NCBI RefSeq assembly: GCF_041146795.1
Contig: NC_135177.1
Span: 6,874,560 to 6,938,559, forward strand
From: Maylandia zebra
Taxonomy: Eukaryota > Chordata > Actinopteri > Cichliformes > Cichlidae
Length of the DNA stretch: 64,000 nt
Direction: 5' to 3'
The position numbers and the translations under genes are program-made. This document shows, in pieces, positions 34,218 to 46,200 of this stretch (within the stretch, counting starts at the first letter, position 1; every line of letters begins with the position of its first letter). Under the pieces are notes generated by a model that saw only the letters and a list, made by a program, of their open reading frames with translations, had not been told where the DNA came from and searched no databases.

Positions 34218-37200
34218 ATGTCGCTGCCTCCAGAGAAAGCTTCCGAGCTGAAGCAAATCATTCACAACCATCTGCTCAAGGTGAGAAAACTATATAGATT
34301 TTATGGCAATTCGTGTTGTACACAATGTACAGTTGAATGCTGAAGTCCTTAAGCAGCATACAAATACACGGGTATTTTTCATGAACGGGGGAAGCTAGCT
34401 GTTTATAGTGGGCAAATATATATATATTTTTTTAATGTCACAAATGGCTATTTCCTTGCATTTGCACATCACAGAGAAATCTCATATTATCACCTAGTTG
34501 GTAAGATTGGCTGCACCATCTCTTTAGACAGCATTATTTGAAGCACCGTAGGGAACTGCTGCTGTTTTCCAGCCAATATGAGCTACCTGTCAAGCCTCTA
34601 TAAGCAGATAAAGTACAAATTCACACAGCACACAAGACCAATTTCGATCCTATATTTTCGATCGTACATTTATTGCTGATTTGATTGAAAAATTGATTTT
34701 AAAAAAGTAAATGGAAAAAAGTAATGAATGAGAAAAGATTTCGCATCAATAATGCACGGAATAGACGGTACTTATAGGTCTACTGATATAAAACATTTCC
34801 TGATGGGTTTGCCTTCATATTCACACTTCCCAAAGTCAGAGTTTAAATGGAAAGGACTGTTTTTAGAGGATGTTGAGAAAGCACAAACACATTTTTTAAG
34901 TAGGTGAAGGAATTTTGTTCTTCTGTTTGTCAGATGGATATCCATGGGAAGATCCGAGAGGTGCTGGCTGAGACTGTGAGGGATGATCAAGGTCCTGCAC
35001 GTCGGTCTCTGTCTGAGGCAGATTTCCTGCGTGCTCTGCAGCGCAGAGGCATCATAGATGATATGATGAAAGATCTTCACTTTACTCAGGTTGCCCAGCT
35101 TTTTGGATGCAGTTTCAGACCTATTTTCCAGATTGGTTTTTATTTTAGAAGTATTTTTCGTTCCATCCATTCAAAAATCGAACATTTACAATGTATTGAT
35201 CCCCTTGATAGCTACGTTTTACTTTCAAAGTTTGCCTTCAGTATGGATTAAACATATCTGTAATACAGTGTGTCAGTTCTGTCCCATCTTTTCTGACTGT
35301 TCTGTCGTGTCGTTTTGGCGTGGTAGGAAGCCGGCACAGAAGCAGAAACAGGATCGCCTACAAAACCTGCTGCTCACTTTGTCGATAAAGATATCACTCA
35401 TCTGAAAAAAAGTAAGAAACATTATTTGCAAACCAAGCAAATAATAATGTGATGCATAGACTGTTTTGTATAATATTATTCCTCTTCTGCTTTTCTCTTC
35501 TCAGCCAATATCGACCCATCAAGGCGATGTCTGTATCTCCAGGTGCTTGGAGGCAAAGCCTTTTTGGAGCATCTCCAGGAGCCGGATCCCTTACCTGGTC
35601 AGGTGTGTTCTACCTTCACACTCTACCTGCACTTCCGCAACCAGAGGTTTCGATCAAAGCCAGTGCCCTGTGCCTGTGAACCTGACCTCAAGGAGGGCTT
35701 CCTGTTAGAAATCCACAGAGACGGTATAGGTGTGTGTTAACCACCACTGTTTGTGTCACTCACAAATACTGTTCTTATTGTATTACTTAATAAACCATCT
35801 ATGTACAGAGTATCATTTTACAATTTTTGTATTCCAGGGGAAAGTGGTAAGATGGCAGATGCGACCTCCATGCTGTCAATGTGTGACCCAGTGCACTTTG
35901 TGCTGATAAAAACAGACACCTCTAGTGAAACAATGCTTGTCTCATCCTACTTCCTGGACTGGAGGACTGTCCTAAGCTCGCCCAGTAGCAAGACCTGCTT
36001 TGCTGTAGAGCTGATGGGAGTTGGTGAGCAACAAACTCTCTGCACAAAGAGTTTCTTATGAAGGGTTCTTTTGATTTTATTTTTGAAAAACACAAGCAGA
36101 AGTCAAAAAATCATGCTGGATATCTAGCTGTATAGACCTGTTAATGTGTTGGTTGGAAATGAAAATTATCAACCTACAAAGTGCTGAATTCAAAGACACT
36201 CCCACAGTAAAAGTGAAAAAATGATGCGGCAGTGCTCTGGGGTGAGGTGCTCTATTGGATTTAGTTGAGCAGAGGGGCCAGTCAGTGGTATAAATTCCTT
36301 CGTCCTCCAGCCTCCATACTCTCACCCCATGAGGCTGGGCATTGTGTTGCACCAGGCGGAATCCATGACCCACTGTATCAGTGTGGGGTCTGACACTGGG
36401 TCCAGTGATTTCATCCTGATATCTGATGGCATTCAGGGTTCCGTTGCCTAGCCTGTAGAGGTCTGTGAAGATATGCCTCCCCTGACCGTCACTCACTGAC
36501 CACCAAACCAGTCGTGCCGAATTATGTTACAGGTAGTATCATTCTCCAAACCCCTTTGCATCTGTCACATGTACTCAGGGTGAACCTGCTGTCATCTGTG
36601 AAAAACACAGGGGCCATTAGTGACCTGCTAAAGATAATTTTGTAGTTCTGGAGTGCTCATCCTGTTCCTCCTTGCATAAAGGAGCAGATACCGTCATGCT
36701 GATGGGTTAAGGATCTAAGGATGTCCAGCTGTCTTAGAGTAACTGCCTGTGTCCTGGAATGTCCTCCATGCTCTTGAGACTATGCTGGGAGACACAGAAA
36801 TCCTGGCAGGGGTTATTGATGTGGAGGAGTTGGACTAACTGCGACCTCTGTAGGGTCCAGGTATCACCTCATGCTATCAGCAGTGACACTGACACTAACC
36901 AAAGCAAAACCAGTGAAAAACAGTCAAAAAAAGATGAGGAGGGAAAACATGTCAGTGGATTATACCTGTAAAATGATTCCTATTTTGGGGGTTGTCTCAC
37001 TGCTGCCCCTCCAGTGCACCTGTTAATTTCAGTAGCATCAAAGCAGCTGAAACGGATGAACAATCACCTCTGCTACTTAACTGACAACATCAATATCCTG
37101 AAGGTTGAACTCACTTGATGCTAGGGCTGCTCAATTAATCGAATTTTAATCTCGATTACGATCTGGGCTTTCAACGATCATTAAAAATGACTGAGCCGAT

Positions 37201-40200
37201 TATTAGCCCCTCCCTCATTTATCCGCGACACCTTAAAGGCCGGTCCGTGAAAATATTGTCGGGCATAAACCGGTCCGTGGCGCAAAAAAGGTTGGAGACC
37301 GCTGATTAAGAGGACCCGAGGGAAGCTCGGAAAGCTAAGCAGAAGTTATTTGGAGAGGAGAGTGACTGCCGTTGGTTGAAAAGAGAGTTTAAAAAAAAAA
37401 CTTCAGTGGTGTTGCACACTATTTTATATTATTTTTTAAAGTCATTGTTAACCCTTTAAAGCTGGTCAGAGCAGCACGCTCCGTTTTGCGTAACTATTTT
37501 TAAATCCCTGTAGAACCTGAACCGTGTAAGCTAGCGCAATAATTTGTTTTGCATATGAAACCGGAGGAGTTGTACTTACATCTGATGCCATCAGCTTGTC
37601 CTCGGTCACGGTTTCGTTCCACATATAGCTTTGCAAAAATTGCATAAAAGGCGCTTGCAGGAACAAAAACATAATATTCCAGAAACACGCTTCGCCGTTC
37701 CTATCAGCTGTTCGTAACACTTCCCACAGTGAAATGATGCACCTGCTGTTTTCTTTGCAAATTTGCATCATAGGATTGTTTTTTGTTTTTCCTGCAATAT
37801 ATAAAAATTGCTGTATCTCCAAAATAAAACTATGAAGACACTCAAAATAAATTTCCTGTGGTGGGAAACTATTTTTTGCAACTTTTTTTGTATTTAAAGT
37901 TTTGAGGGATAAACCTCTTAAATTTCTCCAAGTAGAAATATATGTAAACAAAACAAAAGCGATTTTCAATTTTTTTTGTAGTTTATTGCACTTTTTTGCA
38001 ATTAATGTAATTACTATGCACTTAATGAATACATATTAGTAAAATATGGGCTATAACAGTTGTATAGCAACTTGAAATGCTCCCACAAATGGCACTACAG
38101 CATGTAAAAAAAATAATATAAGCTCTGGTGGACTTGGTTCTATAGTAGGTCTTAAAGGGTTAAATAAATATCGTCAAATAATCGTGATCTCAATTTCAGT
38201 GAAAATAATCGTGATTATCATTTTTGCCATAATCGAGCAGCCCTACTTGATGCTATACTAATTAAAACGTTCTTGTAATTTTATGAGTAGTTTATAATGG
38301 AGTGTAGGTTATATAATTCCAATTACATGGGATATAGTAAGGGTGGGACATAATATCAGTATGGTAACATTCTGTTGTTCCTCCTGTGATACATTACCCT
38401 TAGACTTGGACTCAAAATTCAATGTCTGCAGACACCCCAATTACTGATCTGCCAGTCTGACTTCTCAGAGTCACTACTTCATGGCTCGCTGTGGTGGAGC
38501 TATGATGTGGAAAAAGAATAATACAGTGTAAAAGTGGCAGAGAGCTAAATCAATACAATGACACATTTTAAAATTGAATAATGGTGGTGGTACACCTACA
38601 GAAACACGATTTACATGGGGTCAATATTTAAAAGGGACTTAGAAACTGCCCCCTATTCCTGCGTCTCATGGGGCACAGTTGCACAGAATAAGCGTGGTCT
38701 GTTGTGCATTCATGTAATGATATCCGTGTTTTCCAGTAATAATAATCTGATGTTACTATTGCCACTTAGTAACTTTTTAAGACAGTGTTTTTAACTGAAT
38801 GCTGCATTTATTTAATCATGCTTCAAGATTTGAGTCTTTAGATGGATTTTATGACTAGGTCTCTGCTGTGCAGGAACACAAGCCCTCCAGAATTAGTACT
38901 GTCCTAATGTGTAAGCCAGTGTAATTTGTTTACCACTCATGCTGGAAGAAAGGTCTGGAAACACAAAAATCTTTGGAAAACTTGAAGAAAATTTGATTGG
39001 TAATGTCTGATACTCTTAAACATAACATCACATCTGTAGTGCTCTTTCCCTGCATGAGGCCATACTGATGCTCGCTGATCATCACCTGATCATCACAGGT
39101 ACAGGGCATTTCGTTGCCCTGTACCTGTGCATGTGCAATGACAATAAAGTTGAATTCTATTCTATTCTATCATTCTATCATCACCTATATTAACTTAGCT
39201 TCAGCAACTCTTTCCCATATCTTCATGGTAATGGCCCCATCAGCTTTATCCCTCTGTAGTTACTACAGCTCTGCACATCACCCTTGTTCTTCCCCACCCG
39301 TGTTCTTGTGTTAAACAATCTGGTTAAAAAGTCCACTTTCTCCTAGACATCTCCATACCTCCACAGGTATGGTGTCTGGACCAACTGCCTTTCCACTCTG
39401 CATCCCCTTATAGCTGCCCTCCCATCCTCCTTACCAATCCTTGGCTCTTCCTGATTCACTGTCCTCCATCCATCCTCCTTTCTCTCTCATTTTCTTCATT
39501 CACCTGTTCCTCAAAGTACTCCTTCAGTCTGGGTCGTTTAATCTTACATTTAATGATAAAACTTTGACTTTACAAATTACAAACCTGGCAATTTTGCTTT
39601 TTGCTTGTTTTTCTGGCAACATCTTTAAGTAAACAGTGTGTTTGTCACCAGGAAGTGAATCCAAAGTCCCAGCTGGTGTTTTGACAGTCAGCCTGGAGCT
39701 CTACCCTCCTCTCCCAGAGATTCTGAGTGCTGACATCATCAGCACACAGGTCAGCATCTATTTATTCCTCTGTTTCATTATTCATAAATCAATCTCCGTG
39801 AACTACCAGTGACTCATTACAACAGAATCCCATTAATGCTTTTTAAGAATCAGTCGTCCTCAGAGTGGAGATAAAGAGGCTGTAAAAGAAACATCACAGC
39901 CTTCGTTGTGAGGGAGTGATGTCACTGTGTTTTTCATTTAGCAATCACTGGAGAGGCAGAGGGCGGCCGAGAAGGAGAGGCTCTTCTTGGTTTATGCCAA
40001 ACAGTGGTGGAGGGAGTTCCTGGAGATCCGTCCGTCAAATCAGACCAAGCTGGTCAAGATTTTTGCACAGGTTTGTCTATCGTATTGACACCCCCACCCC
40101 GCGCATTTCATCACTTTATTGGTTGATTTGTGTTTTTAAAAGGAAGCATCTGTGCTCATTCTATTAACATCAAAACCAGTTCACCAAATATTTCATGTCA

Positions 40201-43200
40201 CCTTCTTGGCCTTTTCTTTCCTCTGGGTGTGTGTCTGCACACTCTGCAGGATGAGAATGGCGTCAACAGGCCAGTCTGCTCCTATGTACGTGTCCTCCGG
40301 GCGGGCCGCCTCCTGGAGAGCCCTCGGCAGGCGGCCCGCTTCGTCAGCCTTCTAGCCCACGAGAAGGCTCCGGTGGTGGGAGGAGGAGGCAAGCAGGAGC
40401 AGTGGTGCACATTAATGGCTTTCCTGTGTCGAGGGAAGGTAAGGAGAGGTTCCCGGCCACTTGGCAGCCTCAAAGTAGGAATGATTCATTTTCCAAGACA
40501 GTGCATCCTCTGTACTGTTAGATCTCTTATTGTCACAGATCAAAACAATGGCAGATAATTACATCTGTTACCAAAGTTCTAGTAAACTGATATGTTACTT
40601 TTTTCTTCTAAATTAAATTCGTCATTTATCTGCCACTCACTGGGACTGTACTCAGATCTCATGAAGCAGAAAAGCCATTAAACACTAAATAAATCCTGGG
40701 ATGCGATGCGACAAGTCAAGCGAGACAGTTCCTAAAGTTCTAGCTGTACTATTATGTTTTGGGCTTTAGTTAATGTTTACTCCAAGTTATCTTCAAGCAA
40801 GTCCAAGGCAAAGTCTAGATCTAAAAACAGTGCGCCACCATGCAAACGATGGTATCACTCGGCTGCTATTCAAGAGCTTGCTGATGCAAACACAGACTGT
40901 GTTTCAGCTGATAAAAATGACAAATGAATGCTTCAAAAGGGGATGCATTGTTTCATGTAAATCACATACTGATGCGTTAAAAGAAAGAAACTCTGCATCA
41001 AAATGTCAGACTTCTTTTTCAGCACAGTGAAGCAAATCACGAGTTCATATATCTTTGGCAGGACATAGGTTTTTATCCACAACATACCAGCTGATAATGT
41101 CCTGCATTTGTCTGTTAAATTGAGACCTCCAAAAAAACAAACAGTATAGCTCTGCTGTGACGATGTTAGGTAGAAAGCAATTGGCTGAAAAGGAAGGGGA
41201 ACAACAGTGGAGCTCACTGGCCTGATTTTAGGCTTGTGCGAGGAACCTCTACGTAACCCACAAAGTGGATGATGTTGTGCAGGTGCATTATGTGTTTTAT
41301 ATGCGTTGTCCTCTCGCTGTATTTCATATGCAGTCCCAGCCAGTAGAAACAAATCTCACTCTCAAGTCCTCACTCTTTTTTGTTGTCAGTGTAGTTGGTG
41401 TAAATCTATTTGCCCCTCATGTTATTCCCTCACGTCCCCTTCCATAGTTTCAACAGCGTCCCTTTAGGAATTTGCTGACATTTGTGGGTTCCTTTGTTGA
41501 TGCTATGATTATTAGTCCTTATACTGAAGTGATGATCTTTATTTTTCTCACTGACAAATCCAAGAGGTGCAGTGAAAAAGTAGCTTGAAATGTACAGGAG
41601 AATTTAACAGTACTGAGCAGGCCAATCATAGTTGTCAGGCTGCGACAGCCCGATGTGTAGTTGCGTTTCTAGGAAAGTTGATGTCAGGTTATGGCGATAC
41701 GACATAGCTGCTGCTTAGATTTCCCACTGAAGCATAAATTCTAGTAAAGGAGATGATCAGTGATAAAAAAAGGCACATAGACATTGTCTTGGATAATTTT
41801 GCACTGTTTTTCACACTTTTTCACTTCACTACAAAATATCTTGGTATATTAGGAGTTTGGTATGGTGGTTAGCACTGTTGCCCCACAGCAAGACAGTTCT
41901 GAGTTTGAATCCACGATCAATGGATCCTTTCTGTGTGCAGTTTGCATTTTCTCCCTGCAACTATGTGGGGACTCGGGCTTCTAGTTAGTGGTGTTAGGGT
42001 AATTGGTGATTGTTTGGGTGGTTGTCTCTGGGTTAGACTGGCGACATGATAAGTGGAAAAAGATTAATGGACTTGTGGGCTAAGCTAAAGGACAGCAAAA
42101 GTACCAAACCAAACAAACATTTGTGTTGTTCCAAATGTTTTTGACACTTTCACCTTGTGGCATTTGAAGCTAGTTAAGTAAAATACAAGTATTAAAATAA
42201 GGAGCTGGATTGAGCACTTTCAAGTGAATAGAATTAACACAGTTGCATGCACACACACACGCACACACACACAAACAACCTAGCCTCACGTGATCTCAGT
42301 CATTTTCCTCTGGCTACACTGTACATTTTCAGTGAAGTCACAGGTTTGCGTTGCGTTGGCCCCTAAAAGTAAAGTTTTGTTCCACAATCACAGAGCTTGA
42401 TTTGGCCACGTTTACGCTAGCCGCATTTCCGAGTAAGGCTGACTGTGTGGTTTCTGAGAAAGAAGGATTTGTGCACAGTTGACTGACTGCTGCATTCTCA
42501 TTTCTCGACTAGATAGCGGGGAATTTCCCAGACCACCACGGGATAAATGTTCCCTGCCTCTTCTCTGTGTGAGCGGCTGGCAAGACAGACACAACACAAC
42601 TCTCACAAAGTGGCCCTTGTCAGCTGTGATTTATGAGTTTCATTTGAGGGAAAATTAATTTAGCCTCATCAGTCCTGCTCAGCCTGTTCCGATGCTGCCG
42701 TCCATATTAGCACTTCTGGGGAACATCTATCATTCTGACTTGCCCGTAGCCCGAGCCAGCACGCAGCAGCAACAGTCCCCAGCTCAACCCAGGCTTCTTT
42801 ACAGGAAAACTTGTACGAATGAAACAAGAGTTGCTTACTGTCATGGACAATTTAATGACTCCAGAGCTTATTTCCTCTCCAGGAGGCTTCTTCTTTGAAT
42901 TGGGTACTTCTGAGAAAGGCTAACAGTGTAGCGAGAACAAGATATTGTGTTTTGTTTAAAGAGACTCTTGTACTGACATGAGGAATTAGGCAAGGTCGGT
43001 GTGAAAACAGAATTCTGTCTGCTTAAATATCAGCATGAAATTAGCCACATGCAGCCAATGTGAGTTTAGGCCACACCTACACTTGTTCTGCTGTAGGAGA
43101 TTCCAGCAGAGTGTAAATGCTGGTGGGAATGAAGAAACCAAGCTGTCACTGAGTTGAATTTAAATGCATAACAAGGACTTTACAAGGCTGTAATCAAGTT

Positions 43201-46200
43201 GGCTGCCAGAGACACTCGTGAGATTAGCTTCAATGAACGGGAGTTTGTGGGACTTGGATTGGATTAAATAAAAAAGATAATTATTTGAAACGTCTTTTAG
43301 ATTAATAAAATAAACAAAAATGCATTTCATGATCCTTTTTACCAACTCCTATATGCCCAACATGCTCCACCTCTTAGTTTTTTCTTCTCTAAGTTATCTC
43401 CCAAAAATCTGAAGTATTCTGTCAGTGGATCCTGACATCATCACTTAGGGATTCATGATGTGCTGTTAACCTGAAACAGGAACTACAAGAGGCGCTGAAT
43501 TTGTCGTTAAATCGAAGCAGGAAATTGCATGGCAATAAATTCCCTGCAGCTGCTCGCATCATGTGGGAAATTTAAATGGCAACAAATACAAAAACAGAAA
43601 AATCTTAAGAAAATGAGCTATATTTATTTTCTTCTTCTATAAAAACAAAAAGATTCAAGAAGAATTATTTAAGAAGAATTAGATATTATAATATGTTGGA
43701 ATCAAAGCTTCAATGATTTGGAATTAAATTTGTATTGTTTGGGTTTAAAGCCACAATATTTTTATAGCTTTAATGTTTTAAAATCAAGTCTTAAGGTTGT
43801 TTGACAAAATAGTTAAAACATGTTGAGAATAAAGCTGAAAGGTTGCAAGGTTTTAAAGGGAAAGGTTTTAATATTTTAAGAGTAAAGGTACATTTTTGGG
43901 AATAAAATTAATGTTACGATATTCTGAGAAAACAGTTGTAACATCTCAGATTTGAAGCAGTAAAATGTTGTTCTTAATACTTCGAGATTAAAGCTTAAAT
44001 CTTTCCAGATTCAACTTGTGTGTCGTGCAGCCTTAGAGATAGAAACAGAGGCCCTGTTGAACATGGCAGTTCATTCTCCAGCCACTCACTAGCTTTCTGT
44101 GATTTCAACTACATCTCATGATCTTCTGAGAGGGGAGCGTGCTGGAGGCTCTCTGTTTTGAGAAGTCACATCAGGATTAACATATGACCTAACTGAACCA
44201 GAAGACAAAAATGAACATTTCTCTTAAAACACAACAAACAACGCACTAATGTGATGAAGATATTTAGTTCACTTTAAACTACCCAACAGATCCCAGCATA
44301 ACCCTCTGTCCTCCACAGGGGGACTGTGAGGATCACGCCACCCTGCTGTGCAGCCTCCAGCTGGGTTTTGGCATGGATGCATACGTGTGTGTGGGCACCA
44401 AAGCCAAAGGAGTGCCACATGCCTGGGTCCTGACCCGTGGTACTGACGGGAGCATCACTTTCTGGGAAAGCCTGACAGCGCACAGGTCTGTTTTTTTGTT
44501 AATATAGTTAACAAATAAGCAAAGTAACTCACCCCCTTTCACGAGACCTTTGAGGGTCAGATTTAAACAGGACTTTTCTCAAAGGAAGTACAGCATAATT
44601 AATTATCAGGAAATGAAATTAGTTACTTTGGAGAGGATACCACTCTGTTATAAAAAAGGAAAAGGTTGTCTTCTCTTCTCGGTATCCCCTTTAACTAAAA
44701 CCAGACACAGTCTGAGTTACAGTGAGCTTTTTGTGTTTGCCTCACTTACTTCATTAAACGGTCTTTGTGCGTTAGTCAGCAGGATCTCTTGGAATCCCAT
44801 GAGTGGATTTCTATGAAAGTTGGGGGCCAGGCTTTGAGCCAAGGAACAATTGATTACATTTTAGTGTTTCTTAAGCTCTTCCTCACCATGAAGCACTGGC
44901 CTAATGGAGCATGTTTTTCATTAGTTTGAATATCTGAGCTTAATATGATGTGAATTCAAGGATATATGAAGGACAAGGACATATGAACAATTTGTCACAT
45001 TTATTTTACGTTATTTAAGAATCATGTACATCTTAAATATGAGAAGGTCAAGGAAGCTGCCTAAAATTAAAAAAAGAGAACAGACCATAGACATTTCTCA
45101 CTGAGTAATATTAGTGTTTTGTTTCATTTCGTAATACTTTTCTTTGCATTTCTTGTGTGTGATCAGATACCTCCACCGTCCTATAGATCCAGATGCTCCA
45201 CCTCTGGCTCCCCAGCCTAAACCTTCCTACCCGTACCAAACTGTGGGATGTGTCTTCAACCACCAGACCTTCCTTGCCAACTGTCAGCCCTCTGATGCTG
45301 TGGAGCTCTGTGTATTTGACTTCCAGGTAATATAATGCACATCCGTTTTGGAGGTATGGCTGGAGGATAGCCATATTATATTGCTTTCCATGCTCCATTG
45401 TTGTATTTATTAATAAGAAAATTACTGTAGCGATTAAAGAGTGCCAGAGAAATATCATTACGCTATTCACATTTGTTTCGTTGGCAGGTGTTGTCTTAAC
45501 GGTTCACATTTGGCAAATGAGCCTCAATATGAAAATCCTGCCGCAATATCAGATTGGCCAACGTAGAAAACCTAATCAAATAAGTACTGGTGATTTTTAG
45601 GCAGACAGAGGGCAAAGGTAGCCTGGAGCAGGGTCCTGTGGGCACAGAGCTCGCTGGAAGATTGCCATCTTCAATCAACAGAACAGGAGCCAGTTTGCGG
45701 GGAAGGAAATTGAATCTGTAACAGTTTCATTCATCAGCAACTCCCATTCTGTCACGCTGGCCTAAAGCAAAGCACCCAGTGGACAATGTAGTGGGTCTGT
45801 GTGAATGAGATTATCAGCTAAATGCCTCTTTTTCTTCCCCCTACCTGATTTTCTTCAGAATCAGTCACGGTGGAAAGCAATGAGTGAAGAGGCCCTTAAG
45901 TCTGTTTGTGCTCCAGGCTCCACCACCTCTCTGCCCCCTCTGCCTCCGCTCTGCTCCCCGTCTCTGGATCCAGCTGCAGCCAGCAACCAGCTGGAGTTGG
46001 AGATGCGCTACCTGGTATCTGAGCATAGGAAGGTAAAACACAGTGATGGAGTTGTTGGATGGTGGTAAACTCACCTGCACTCTAGAAAGAGGCCTGATCA
46101 GAGCACTGAGACAGATGAGAACACTGATAATTCTTTGAAACATCAAAATATGAATAAGTCATGATGTATGTTATTTAAACATCACTTATATTTACGTTGA

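Larger units (their letters stand above)
37122..38245. mobile_element. hAT element, 1124 bp with nested insert, TSD CTTGATGC
   Basis: Begins TAGGGCTGCTCAATTAATCG and ends ATAATCGAGCAGCCCTA. The exact 8-bp duplication CTTGATGC lies at 37114-37121 and 38246-38253. Without the TTAA-flanked insert at 37452-38159 it is about 0.41 kb and non-coding. Same terminal TAGGGCTGC start as the element at 6236, but internally different. Confidence 0.92.
36110..38308 (-). mobile_element. Decayed Tc1/mariner element, interrupted by a hAT insertion
   Basis: On the minus strand (36077-36496) lies a Tc1 transposase remnant with [35 protein letters not shown] and [11 protein letters not shown], corresponding to the family blocks that hold the second catalytic Asp and DE region (decayed here). 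Towards the right the sequence continues to cttgatgctatactaattaa and ends near a degraded inverted end (about 38308). The hAT element at 37122-38245 splits it. Lies in cep76 intron 5. The left end is uncertain. Confidence 0.7.
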
